A stretch of DNA of 64,000 nucleotides from Pseudomonas chlororaphis (GTDB lineage: Bacteria; Pseudomonadota; Gammaproteobacteria; Pseudomonadales; Pseudomonadaceae): assembly GCF_000783395.1 (NCBI RefSeq), contig NZ_JSFK01000026.1, forward strand, positions 93,992-157,991, in the 5' to 3' direction. The translations under genes were made by a program, and so were the position numbers. The notes beneath the pieces are model-generated. The model made no database searches and was not told where the DNA came from. It saw only the letters and a list, made by a program, of their open reading frames with translations. Below, piece by piece: positions 51,797-60,695 of this stretch. Every line of letters begins with the position of its first letter. Within the stretch, counting starts at the first letter, position 1.

Positions 51797-53848
51797 TTGA
51801 AGCTGGAACTCAAGAACAGCTTGTCGGTGAAGTTGCTCCGGGTCGTGCTCCTGTCGGCATTGATCGTCGGCGTAGTCTTGAGCTGCGCGCAGATTGTTTT
51901 CGATGCCTATAAAACCCGTCAGGCCGTTGCCGGCGACGCCGAACGCATCCTCGACATGTTCCGCGACCCCTCGACCCAGGCCGTTTACAGCCTCGATCGG
52001 GAAATGGGCATGCAGGTGATCGAAGGCCTGTTCCAGGACGATGCCGTGCGTCAGGCCTCTATCGGCCATCCCAACGAAGCCATGCTCGCGCAAAAATCCC
52101 GCGAGTTGCAGCATTCCAACAGTCGCTGGCTGACCGACCTGATTCTCGGCCAGGAGCGCACGTTCACTACGCAATTGGTAGGCCGTGGCCCGTACAGTGA
52201 ATATTACGGTGACCTGAGTATCACTCTCGACACCGCCACCTATGGTGAAGGTTTCATTGTCAGCTCGGTGATCATCTTCATATCCGGCGTGTTGCGCGCA
52301 CTGGCAATGGGCCTGGTGCTGTATCTGGTCTATCACTGGCTGCTGACCAAGCCGCTGTCACGGATCATCGAGCACCTCACCGAGATCAACCCGGATCGCC
52401 CCAGCGAGCACAAGATCCCGCAGCTCAAGGGCCATGAAAAAAACGAGCTGGGCATCTGGATCAACACCGCCAATCAGTTGCTTGAGTCGATCGAACGCAA
52501 CACCCATCTGCGCCACGAGGCGGAAAACAGCCTGCTGCGCATGGCCCAATACGACTTCCTCACCGGTCTGCCGAACCGCCAGCAATTACAGCAGCAACTG
52601 GACAAGATTCTGGTCGACGCCGGCAAGCTGCAACGTCGGGTCGCAGTGTTGTGCGTGGGGCTGGACGATTTCAAAGGCATCAACGAGCAGTTCAGCTACC
52701 AGACCGGCGATCAATTGTTGCTGGCTCTGGCCGATCGCCTGCGTGCCCACAGTGGCCGCCTCGGCGCCCTCGCCCGCCTGGGTGGTGACCAGTTCGCGCT
52801 GGTACAGGCCGACATCGAACAACCTTACGAAGCAGCGGAACTGGCGCAAAGCATCCTCGATGACCTGGAAGCGGCATTCGCCCTCGACCATCAGGAAATC
52901 CGTCTGCGCGCGACCATCGGCATCACCCTGTTCCCGGAAGACGGTGACAGCACCGAGAAGCTGTTGCAAAAGGCCGAACAGACCATGACCCTGGCCAAAA
53001 CCCGCTCGCGCAACCGCTATCAGTTCTACATCGCCAGCGTCGACAGCGAGATGCGTCGTCGCCGCGAGCTGGAAAAAGACTTGCGCGATGCCTTGCTGCG
53101 CGATCAGTTCTACCTGGTTTATCAGCCGCAGATCAGCTATCGCGATCACCGCGTGGTCGGGGTCGAAGCGCTGATTCGCTGGCAGCACCCGGAACACGGT
53201 CTGGTGCCGCCGGACCTGTTCATTCCGCTGGCCGAGCAGAACGGCACGATCATCGCCATTGGCGAATGGGTACTGGATCAGGCCTGCAAGCAATTGCGCG
53301 AATGGCACGATCAGGGTTTCGCCGACCTGCGCATGGCAGTGAACCTGTCCACCGTGCAGTTGCACCACGCCGAGTTGCCGCGAGTGGTGAACAACCTGTT
53401 GCAGATGTACCGCCTGCCGCCGCGCAGTCTGGAGCTGGAAGTCACCGAAACCGGCCTGATGGAAGACATCAGCACCGCCGCCCAACATTTGCTCAGCCTG
53501 CGCCGCTCCGGCGCACTGATCGCCATCGATGACTTCGGCACTGGCTATTCATCGTTGAGCTATCTGAAAAGCCTGCCGCTGGACAAGATCAAGATCGACA
53601 AGAGCTTCGTTCAGGACCTGCTTGATGACGACGACGATGCGACCATCGTTCGCGCGATTATTCAGTTGGGCAAAAGTCTGGGCATGCAGGTGATCGCTGA
53701 GGGCGTGGAAACCGCCGAGCAGGAAAGCTACATCATCTCCGAAGGCTGCCACGAGGGTCAGGGCTATCACTACAGCAAGCCGCTGCCGGCGCGCGAACTG
53801 GGCGCCTATCTCAAACAGGCACAACGCAGTAACGCGGCCATTCTCTAG
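51797..53848 (+). CDS. bifA: c-di-GMP phosphodiesterase BifA
   Basis: The 683-residue protein has an N-terminal membrane helix, a periplasmic segment and a second helix near residue 165, then HAMP-like, GGDEF and EAL domains. The GGDEF site is degenerate (LGGDQFAL), as known for BifA, so synthase activity is not expected. The EAL domain has EALIRW, DDFGTGYSSL, KIDKSF and EGVET intact and should cleave c-di-GMP. Loss of BifA raises c-di-GMP and biofilm and lowers swarming in P. aeruginosa. The start is a TTG with AAGGAA eight bases upstream. It follows sodB as in PAO1. Confidence 0.92.
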   Translation: MKLELKNSLSVKLLRVVLLSALIVGVVLSCAQIVFDAYKTRQAVAGDAERILDMFRDPSTQAVYSLDREMGMQVIEGLFQDDAVRQASIGHPNEAMLAQKSRELQHSNSRWLTDLILGQERTFTTQLVGRGPYSEYYGDLSITLDTATYGEGFIVSSVIIFISGVLRALAMGLVLYLVYHWLLTKPLSRIIEHLTEINPDRPSEHKIPQLKGHEKNELGIWINTANQLLESIERNTHLRHEAENSLLRMAQYDFLTGLPNRQQLQQQLDKILVDAGKLQRRVAVLCVGLDDFKGINEQFSYQTGDQLLLALADRLRAHSGRLGALARLGGDQFALVQADIEQPYEAAELAQSILDDLEAAFALDHQEIRLRATIGITLFPEDGDSTEKLLQKAEQTMTLAKTRSRNRYQFYIASVDSEMRRRRELEKDLRDALLRDQFYLVYQPQISYRDHRVVGVEALIRWQHPEHGLVPPDLFIPLAEQNGTIIAIGEWVLDQACKQLREWHDQGFADLRMAVNLSTVQLHHAELPRVVNNLLQMYRLPPRSLELEVTETGLMEDISTAAQHLLSLRRSGALIAIDDFGTGYSSLSYLKSLPLDKIKIDKSFVQDLLDDDDDATIVRAIIQLGKSLGMQVIAEGVETAEQESYIISEGCHEGQGYHYSKPLPARELGAYLKQAQRSNAAIL

Positions 53849-53850
53849 AA

Positions 53851-53941
53851 GATCAAAAGATCGCAGCCTTCGGCAGCTCCCACATGAATCGCATTCCCCT
53901 GTAGGAGCTGTCGAGTGCAACGAGGCTGCGATCTTTTGATC
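53851..53941. repeat. REPIN (GATCAAAAGATCGCAGCC family)
   Basis: GATCAAAAGATCGCAGCCTT and the inverted GGCTGCGATCTTTTGATC enclose GGCAGCTCC-type inner arms. Related copies lie at 59364 and 63727. Confidence 0.8.
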
Positions 53942-53993
53942 TGTGCCATCACACCGACGTAAATAAGAAATATTTCCAGCCACAACCCTTTAC

Positions 53994-54020
53994 ACATAAT
54001 GCGAAAGATTTGCATTATGT
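53994..54020. promoter_or_regulatory. Fur-like inverted repeat upstream of the imelysin operon
   Basis: ACATAATGC and its exact complement GCATTATGT flank GAAAGATTT. The right part, AAAGATTTGCATTATG, resembles Pseudomonas Fur boxes. It lies 59-85 bases before the imelysin start codon. Iron repression of the operon would fit the known iron link of imelysin proteins; Fur binding is inferred. Confidence 0.5.
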
Positions 54021-54078
54021 CGCAGTTTTGCGCACCCCCAGCGCGAGTCCACTCAACTATCGAAGCAGGATGTTCGCC

Positions 54079-55425
54079 ATGATTCGTATGCCTCTGGCTA
54101 CCGCCAGTCTGCTGGCCATCGCTATTTCCCTCGCCGGTTGCGGCGAAGGCAAGGACAAGGCTGCCGCACCGGCCACGCCGACCCCAGCCGCCAGCACCAC
54201 CGCACCTGCGGCTGCGCCTGCCGCTGCCGGTAAAGTCGACGAAGCCGCCGCCAAGGCTGTGGTCGCGCACTACGCCGACATGGTCTTCGCCGTTTACAGC
54301 GATGCCGAATCCACCGCGAAAACCCTGCAGACCGCTGTCGATGCTTTCCTCGCCAAGCCTAACGCCGACACCCTGAAAGCCGCCAAGGCTGCCTGGGTCG
54401 CCGCGCGCGTTCCGTACCTGCAGAGTGAAGTGTTCCGCTTCGGCAACACCATCATCGACGATTGGGAAGGTCAGGTTAACGCCTGGCCACTGGACGAGGG
54501 TCTGATCGACTACGTCGACAAATCCTACGAGCACGCACTGGGTAACCCGGGCGCCACCGCCAACATCATCGCCAACACCGAAGTTCAGGTCGGCGAAGAC
54601 AAGGTCGACGTCAAAGACATCACCCCGGAGAAACTCGCCAGCCTCAACGAGCTGGGCGGTTCCGAAGCCAACGTTGCCACCGGCTACCACGCCATCGAAT
54701 TCCTGCTGTGGGGCCAAGACCTCAACGGCACCGGCCCTGGCGCTGGCAACCGTCCTGCATCCGATTACCTCGAAGGCGCCGGTGCCACTGGAGGCCACAA
54801 TGATCGTCGTCGTGCCTACCTGAAGTCCGTGACCCAACTGCTGGTCAGCGACCTGGAAGAAATGGTCGGTAACTGGAAGCCGAACGTGGCTGACAACTAC
54901 CGCGCCACCCTGGAAGCCGAGCCGGGCGAAACCGGTCTGCGCAAAATGCTCTTCGGCATGGGCAGCCTGTCCCTGGGCGAACTGGCGGGCGAGCGCATGA
55001 AGGTGTCCCTGGAAGCCAACTCCCCTGAAGACGAACAGGACTGCTTCAGCGACAACACGCACAACTCGCACTTCTACGATGCCAAAGGCATTCGTAACGT
55101 TTACTTGGGCGAGTACACCCGTGTTGACGGTACCAAGATGACCGGCGCCAGCCTGTCGTCGCTGGTGGCCAAGGCTGACCCGGCTGCCGACACCGCACTG
55201 AAAGCCGACCTGGCCGCTACCGAAGCGAAGATCCAGGTCATGGTCGATCACGCCAACAAGGGTGAGCACTACGACCAGTTGATCGCTGCCGGCAATACCG
55301 CTGGCAACCAGATCGTCCGCGACGCCATCGCCTCGCTGGTCAAGCAGACCGGTTCGATCGAAGCCGCTGCCGGCAAACTGGGCATCAGCGACCTGAACCC
55401 GGACAACGCTGATCACGAGTTCTGA
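54079..55425 (+). CDS. Imelysin-family lipoprotein (IcmP-like)
   Basis: The 448-residue protein has a lipoprotein signal (LLAIAISLAGCGEG) and an Ala/Pro-rich linker, then an imelysin fold with the GxHxxE motif (GYHAIEFLLWGQD, near residue 210). Imelysins are iron-regulated periplasmic or surface proteins first described as insulin-cleaving metalloproteins (IcmP in P. aeruginosa); an iron uptake role is likely. AGGA lies eight bases before the ATG at 54079. A strong terminator follows, but the next three genes run the same way and are related in function. Confidence 0.9.
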   Translation: MIRMPLATASLLAIAISLAGCGEGKDKAAAPATPTPAASTTAPAAAPAAAGKVDEAAAKAVVAHYADMVFAVYSDAESTAKTLQTAVDAFLAKPNADTLKAAKAAWVAARVPYLQSEVFRFGNTIIDDWEGQVNAWPLDEGLIDYVDKSYEHALGNPGATANIIANTEVQVGEDKVDVKDITPEKLASLNELGGSEANVATGYHAIEFLLWGQDLNGTGPGAGNRPASDYLEGAGATGGHNDRRRAYLKSVTQLLVSDLEEMVGNWKPNVADNYRATLEAEPGETGLRKMLFGMGSLSLGELAGERMKVSLEANSPEDEQDCFSDNTHNSHFYDAKGIRNVYLGEYTRVDGTKMTGASLSSLVAKADPAADTALKADLAATEAKIQVMVDHANKGEHYDQLIAAGNTAGNQIVRDAIASLVKQTGSIEAAAGKLGISDLNPDNADHEF

Positions 55426-55448
55426 TCACAGCGTCTGAGTCAAAAAAA

Positions 55449-55471
55449 GGCGACCTTCGGGTCGCCTTTTT
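55449..55471 (+). terminator. Intrinsic terminator of the imelysin gene
   Basis: GGCGACC and GGTCGCC pair around a TTCG loop, with an A-run before and five T residues after. Confidence 0.92.
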
Positions 55472-55500
55472 CATACCTGCTTTCTGTGGTGATGCTGATG

Positions 55501-55601
55501 GCCCCATCGCTGGCAAGCCAGCTCCCACAGTGATTGATGGCGTACACGGATTTTTCAAACACCCGGAAACCTGTGGGAGCTGGCTTGCCAGCGATAGGGG
55601 C
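55501..55601. repeat. REPIN (GCTGGCAAGCCAGC family)
   Basis: GCCCCATCGCTGGCAAGCCA and inverted TGGCTTGCCAGCGATAGGGG at the ends, like the copy at 29616. It lies between the imelysin and di-heme genes. Confidence 0.8.
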
Positions 55602-55719
55602 GACTCGGTCCTCGAGTGAAACCCTGCCACAAATCAAGCAAACGATAATTCCTCTTATTCAAACTCCTTCGCCCTGTTAGACTTTGCGCCTTTGTTTTCG
55701 CCCGTCCGCAGGATGTCTG

Positions 55720-57147
55720 ATGCCCTCGCTGCCTCTTCGCTTGTCCGCACTGTTGCTGGCCCTGGGCCTGAGTGCCTGCGATGACGCCCCGCGTTTCACC
55801 AAGGCCGAGCCGGGTGAAGCACGTTCGGGCGGTGCAGCGACCGTGCGCAAGACTGATCAGAACGCATTCTCCCTGCCCTCGGCGAATCTGCCGCCGTCGC
55901 GGCGTGTGGATTTCAGCGTCGGCAACAGCTTCTTCCGTAGTCCGTGGGTGATTGCGCCGTCGACCACTACCGCACGCGATGGCCTCGGCCCCTTGTTCAA
56001 CACCAACGCCTGCCAGAATTGCCACATCAAGGACGGGCGCGGTCATCCGCCAACGCCGGATGCCGCCAACGCGGTGTCGATGCTGGTGCGCCTGTCGATC
56101 CCTGATGCGCCGCAGTTCGCCAAGCTCATTGAGCAGGTTGGCGTGGTGCCGGAGCCGGTCTATGGCGGCCAGTTCCAGGACATGGCCGTGCCCGGCGTCG
56201 CCCCGGAAGGCAAGGTGCGCGTCGATTACACGCCAGTGCCGATTCGTTTCAAGGACGGCACCGAAGTCGAATTGCGCAAACCCGTCTTGCAGATCACGCA
56301 GCTGGGCTACGGCCCGATGCACCCGGACACGCGGTTCTCGGCACGCGTCGCACCGCCGATGATCGGCCTCGGCCTGCTAGAAGCCATCCCCGAAGAAGCG
56401 ATTCTTGCCAACGCCTCCGCGCAAGCGAAAGAAAAGAATGGCATCAACGGCCGGCCGAACCGGGTTTGGGATGACGAATTACAGAAAACCGTCATGGGCA
56501 GATTCGGCTGGAAAGCCGGGCAACCGAACCTCAATCAACAGAATGTTCACGCGTTTTCCGGTGACATGGGCCTCACGACCAGTCTGCGCCCCTTCGATGA
56601 CTGCACGGACGCGCAAACTGCCTGCAAACAGGCACCAAACGGCAACGGGCCGGACGGTGAGCCGGAAGTCAGCGATAACATCCTCCGTCTGGTGTTGTTC
56701 TATAGCCGCAACCTCGCCGTGCCTGCACGCCGTGGCGTTAACGATGCAGACGTCATCGCCGGCAAGAACCTGTTTTTCCAGGCCGGCTGCGATTCCTGCC
56801 ACACCCCGAAATACACCACCGCCGCCAACGCCGCCGAACCTGAACTGGCCAATCAAGTGATTCGCCCGTACAGCGATCTGCTGCTGCATGACATGGGCGA
56901 CGGTCTGGCCGACAACCGCACGGAATTCCAGGCCTCCGGCCGCGACTGGCGCACGCCGCCGTTGTGGGGCATAGGCCTGACGCAAGCGGTCAGTGGCCAC
57001 ACACAGTTTTTGCATGACGGTCGCGCACGTAATTTGCTCGAGGCCGTGCTCTGGCACGGCGGCGAAGCGCAAGCGGCGCAGCAACAGGTTTTGTCTTTCA
57101 ATGCCGAGCAGCGCGCTGCGTTGCTGGCGTTTTTGAACTCACTTTAA
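55720..57147 (+). CDS. Di-heme c-type cytochrome oxidoreductase (DHOR-like)
   Basis: The 475-residue protein has a lipoprotein signal (LLALGLSACDD) and two heme-c motifs, CQNCH (near residue 107) and CDSCH (near residue 357). It belongs to the DUF1111/di-heme thiol-oxidoreductase-like family found with imelysins. The periplasmic or outer-membrane protein may pass electrons for iron redox chemistry. AGGA lies seven bases before the ATG at 55720. A second imelysin gene follows 27 bases later, so they form an operon. Confidence 0.9.
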   Translation: MPSLPLRLSALLLALGLSACDDAPRFTKAEPGEARSGGAATVRKTDQNAFSLPSANLPPSRRVDFSVGNSFFRSPWVIAPSTTTARDGLGPLFNTNACQNCHIKDGRGHPPTPDAANAVSMLVRLSIPDAPQFAKLIEQVGVVPEPVYGGQFQDMAVPGVAPEGKVRVDYTPVPIRFKDGTEVELRKPVLQITQLGYGPMHPDTRFSARVAPPMIGLGLLEAIPEEAILANASAQAKEKNGINGRPNRVWDDELQKTVMGRFGWKAGQPNLNQQNVHAFSGDMGLTTSLRPFDDCTDAQTACKQAPNGNGPDGEPEVSDNILRLVLFYSRNLAVPARRGVNDADVIAGKNLFFQAGCDSCHTPKYTTAANAAEPELANQVIRPYSDLLLHDMGDGLADNRTEFQASGRDWRTPPLWGIGLTQAVSGHTQFLHDGRARNLLEAVLWHGGEAQAAQQQVLSFNAEQRAALLAFLNSL

Positions 57148-57174
57148 ACACTGATAAAGAATCGGGAGCCCGAC

Positions 57175-58239
57175 ATGTTCCGTCCCAAGCTACTGTTCAC
57201 CAGCCTTGCCGCGCTCGCCCTCGGCGCTTGCTCGCCGCAGGATCCGCAAGCGGTCACCTCGGCAGCCATCGCCAAATCGGTGATCCTGCCGACCTACACC
57301 CGTTGGGTCGAGGCCGACAAGCAACTGGCGGTCAGTGCCCTCGCCTACTGCCAGGGCAAAGAAACCCTGGAAACCGCCCGCGCCGACTTCCTCCACGCGC
57401 AGAAAGCCTGGGCCGAGCTGCAACCGCTGTTGATCGGTCCGTTGGCCGAGGGCAATCGTTCGTGGCAAGTGCAGTTCTGGCCGGACAAGAAGAACCTGGT
57501 TGGCCGTCAGGTCGAGCAACTGGTCGTCGCCCAACCGCAGATTGATGCCGCCGCGCTGGCCAAGTCGAGTGTGGTCGTGCAAGGCCTGTCGGCCTACGAA
57601 TACATCCTGTTCGACGCCAAGCCTGACGTGGCCAATGCCGAACAGAAAGCCAAGTACTGCCCGCTGTTGATCGCCATCGGCGAGCGTCAGAAGCAACTGG
57701 CTGAAGAGATTCTGCAGGGCTGGAACAACACCGACGGCATGCTCGCGCAGATGACCAAGTTCCCTAACCAGCGCTACGCTGACTCCCACGAAGCGATCGC
57801 AGATCTGCTGCGTGTGCAAGTCACCGCGCTGGACACCCTGAAGAAAAAACTCGGCACGCCAATGGGCCGCCAGAGCAAGGGCGTGCCACAGCCGTTCCAG
57901 GCCGATGCATGGCGCAGCCAGTCTTCGCTGACCGCACTGGAAGCCAGCCTCGCGGCAGCGAAAACCGTGTGGGAAGGCGTCGACAACAAAGGCCTGCGCG
58001 GTCTGTTGCCGGCTGAGCAAAAGCCACTGGCCGACAAGATCGATGCCGCTTACGCCGCTTCGCTGAAACTGTTCGACAGCACCCAGCGCTCGCTCGGCGA
58101 AATGCTTGAAGACGACGCCGGTCGCCAGCAACTGAACGATATCTACGACAGCCTCAACGTCGTCCATCGCCTGCACGAAGGCGAACTGGCCAAGGCGCTG
58201 GGCATCCAACTGGGCTTCAACGCCAACGACGGTGACTGA
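57175..58239 (+). CDS. Second imelysin-like lipoprotein with altered motif
   Basis: The 354-residue protein has a lipoprotein signal (FTSLAALALGACSPQ) and an imelysin-type helical fold. At the place of GxHxxE it reads GLSAYEYILFD: the Glu is kept but the His is replaced, so metal binding or peptidase activity is in doubt. Paired imelysins around a di-heme protein and a DUF1513 protein are a recurrent iron-linked cluster. GGGAG precedes the ATG. Its stop abuts the start of the DUF1513 gene. Confidence 0.88.
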   Translation: MFRPKLLFTSLAALALGACSPQDPQAVTSAAIAKSVILPTYTRWVEADKQLAVSALAYCQGKETLETARADFLHAQKAWAELQPLLIGPLAEGNRSWQVQFWPDKKNLVGRQVEQLVVAQPQIDAAALAKSSVVVQGLSAYEYILFDAKPDVANAEQKAKYCPLLIAIGERQKQLAEEILQGWNNTDGMLAQMTKFPNQRYADSHEAIADLLRVQVTALDTLKKKLGTPMGRQSKGVPQPFQADAWRSQSSLTALEASLAAAKTVWEGVDNKGLRGLLPAEQKPLADKIDAAYAASLKLFDSTQRSLGEMLEDDAGRQQLNDIYDSLNVVHRLHEGELAKALGIQLGFNANDGD

Positions 58240-58253
58240 TGAGGGCAAGTGCC

Positions 58254-59354
58254 ATGCTGCGACGTCAGGTTCTGACTTTAGGTAGTGCACTGCTGGGAGC
58301 AGTGACGCTGGGCGGCTGGACGCTGTTCAAACGCAAGGATCAGAGCCCGCTGTTGCTGTCGGCGCGCGACGACACCGACGGCAAGCATTACGCCGTCGGC
58401 TATCGGCTGGATGGTACGCGGGTGTTCGCCACCGAAGTCGGCCAGCGTTGCCACGACATCATCAACCACCCGACGCAGCCGATTGCACTGTTCGTCGCCC
58501 GTCGCCCAGGTACCGAGAGTTACCTGATCGACCTGCGCGACGGTCAGTTGCTGCAGACAGTGACCTCGCAGCCGAACCGGCATTTCTACGGCCACGCCGT
58601 GGTGCACAAGGACGGTGAATACCTGTACGCCACCGAGAACGACACCACCGATCCCGGTCGAGGTTTGCTCGGCGTGTACAAGTTCGAAGGCGAGCGGCTG
58701 GTGCACACGGGTGAGATTTCCACCCACGGTCTCGGCCCGCATCAGGTGTCGTGGATGCCCGACGGCGAGACGCTGGTGGTGGCCAATGGCGGGATTCGTA
58801 CCGAGGCGGAAAGCCGCGTCGACATGAACCTCAACGCCATGGAGCCGAGCCTGGTGCTGATGCAGCGCGATGGCACCCTGCTGAGCAAGGAAACCCTCGC
58901 CCAGCAGATGAACAGCGTGCGCCATCTGGGCATCGCCAGCGACGGCACCATCGTTGCCGGTCAGCAATTCATGGGCGCGTCGCATGAGCGTTCGGAGCTG
59001 TTGGCGATCAAGCGGCCGGGGCAGCCGTTCGTGGCGTTCCCGGTGCCGGAGCATCAGTTGCAGTCGATGGGGCATTACACCGCCAGCGTCGCGGTGCACA
59101 GTGATTTGCGTCTGGTTGCGCTGACGGCGCCGCGTGGCAACCGCTTCTTTATCTGGGATCTGGACAGCGGCGAAGTGCGCCTCGATGCACCATTGCCTGA
59201 TTGCGCTGGCGTCGGTGCGGTGAAGGACGGTTTTGTCGTGACCTCCGGCCAAGGCCGTTGCCGTTACTACGATTGCCGTCAGGATGAGTTGTTGGCCAAG
59301 CCGCTGGAATTGCCGGCGGGGCTCTGGGACAACCATCTTCACTTGATGGCGTAA
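58254..59354 (+). CDS. DUF1513 protein, probable Tat substrate
   Basis: The 366-residue protein has an N-terminal Tat-like signal with Arg-Arg (LRRQVLTLGSALLGAVTLGG) and then seven or so beta-propeller strands (for example HAVVHKDGEYLYATENDTTD and PHQVSWMPDGETLVVANGGI). DUF1513 proteins accompany imelysins and are periplasmic. I chose the ATG at 58254 with GAGGG eight bases upstream; an ATG at 58239 overlaps the previous stop. Redox or iron handling with the di-heme protein is probable. Confidence 0.85.
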   Translation: MLRRQVLTLGSALLGAVTLGGWTLFKRKDQSPLLLSARDDTDGKHYAVGYRLDGTRVFATEVGQRCHDIINHPTQPIALFVARRPGTESYLIDLRDGQLLQTVTSQPNRHFYGHAVVHKDGEYLYATENDTTDPGRGLLGVYKFEGERLVHTGEISTHGLGPHQVSWMPDGETLVVANGGIRTEAESRVDMNLNAMEPSLVLMQRDGTLLSKETLAQQMNSVRHLGIASDGTIVAGQQFMGASHERSELLAIKRPGQPFVAFPVPEHQLQSMGHYTASVAVHSDLRLVALTAPRGNRFFIWDLDSGEVRLDAPLPDCAGVGAVKDGFVVTSGQGRCRYYDCRQDELLAKPLELPAGLWDNHLHLMA

Positions 59355-59363
59355 AACAGCCTT

Positions 59364-59440
59364 AAAAGATCGCAGCCTGCGGCAGCTCCTACATTGGAAT
59401 GCACTCCCCTGTAGGAGCTGCCGCAGGCTGCGATCTTTTT
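59364..59440. repeat. Hairpin repeat with T-tract (GATCGCAGCC family)
   Basis: AAAAGATCGCAGCCTGCGGC and the inverted GCCGCAGGCTGCGATCTTTT flank a short loop region. It may terminate the imelysin operon as well as belonging to the family at 53851 and 63727. Confidence 0.8.
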
Positions 59441-59533
59441 GCGCCCCCCTGTAATAACTGCCAGTTGGAATCCCCCCTGTACTCGGAGTAATGTGCCCGC
59501 CTGTCTCACCTGATTTATCCAAGGAACTGGAAT

Positions 59534-60682
59534 ATGCTGCGTCGCCGCATGCTGATCATGTTGGGTGTTGTTTTGCTGATCGTCCTGGTGCTGGGCGGAT
59601 ACAAAGCCTTTTCGATCTACACCATGATCCAGGGCTTCTCCAAGCCGAAACCGCCGATCAGCGTCGCCGTGGCCAACGCCAGCGAGCAACCGTGGCAGCT
59701 GCGCCTGCCGACCGTCGGCACGCTCAAGGCGTTGCAAGGTGTCGAGCTGAGCCTGGAAGTCGCCGGCACCGTTACCGAACTCAAGTTCGAATCCGGACAG
59801 AAGGTCAAGGCCGGGCAACCGCTGCTGCAACTCGACAGCGCCGTTGAAACCGCCCTGCTGGAAACTGCCAAGGCCGATCTGGGTCTGGCGCAACTGGACT
59901 TCGGCCGTGGCGCGCAACTGGTCGACAGTCGCGCCATCTCCAAAGGCGAGTACGACCGCCTCTCTGCCGTTCTGCAAAAGAACAAGGCCACGGTCAATCA
60001 GCTCAACGCCTCGCTGGCAAAAAAACGCATCCTCGCGCCGTTCAGCGGCACCATCGGCATCCGTCAGGTCGACGTCGGCGACTACCTCGCCAGCGGCACC
60101 AAAATTGCGACGTTGCAGGATTTGAGCAGCCTCTACGCCGACTTCTATCTGCCCGAGCAATCGGTGCCGAAACTGGCCATCGGTCAACCGGTGCAGATCT
60201 CGGTCTCTGCTTACCCGGGGCAAAACTTCGCCGGCAAGATCAGCGCGATCAACCCGATCGTCGAAAGCACTACGCGCAACATTCTGATCCGCGCCACTCT
60301 GGCCAACCCCGACGGCAAACTGCTGCCGGGCATGTTCACCAGCCTTGAAGTGCTGCTGCCCGATCCGCAAAAACACATCGTCGTGCCGGAAAGCGCGATC
60401 ACTTACACCCTCTACGGCAACTCGATCTACGTGGTCGGGCAGAAGAAAGCCGAAGATGGCAGCGTCGAAAAGGATGACAAGGGCCAACCGGTGCTGATCG
60501 CCGAACGCCGTTTCATCGAAACCGGTGAGCGCCGCGATGGCCTGGTGATGATCAACAAGGGCGTGCAGAGCGGCGAACAAGTGGTGACGGCTGGCCAGAT
60601 CAAACTGGACAACGGCGCACACATCGCCATCAGCGACGACAAGACCCTCGGCGAGCAGAACAGTCCGCCTCGCGCCGACTGA
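59534..60682 (+). CDS. mexV: RND efflux periplasmic adaptor, MexV-like
   Basis: The 382-residue membrane-fusion protein has one N-terminal helix (IMLGVVLLIVLVLGGY) and a beta-barrel/lipoyl/coiled-coil layout (VAGTVTELKFESGQKVKAGQ lipoyl half; APFSGTIGIRQVDVGDYL second half). It joins an inner-membrane RND pump to an outer-membrane channel. AAGGA precedes the ATG. The pump gene follows 13 bases after the stop. The pair corresponds to PAO1 MexV-MexW by position as I recall, which works with OprM. Confidence 0.9.
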   Translation: MLRRRMLIMLGVVLLIVLVLGGYKAFSIYTMIQGFSKPKPPISVAVANASEQPWQLRLPTVGTLKALQGVELSLEVAGTVTELKFESGQKVKAGQPLLQLDSAVETALLETAKADLGLAQLDFGRGAQLVDSRAISKGEYDRLSAVLQKNKATVNQLNASLAKKRILAPFSGTIGIRQVDVGDYLASGTKIATLQDLSSLYADFYLPEQSVPKLAIGQPVQISVSAYPGQNFAGKISAINPIVESTTRNILIRATLANPDGKLLPGMFTSLEVLLPDPQKHIVVPESAITYTLYGNSIYVVGQKKAEDGSVEKDDKGQPVLIAERRFIETGERRDGLVMINKGVQSGEQVVTAGQIKLDNGAHIAISDDKTLGEQNSPPRAD

Positions 60683-60695
60683 TCAAGGAATTCCC

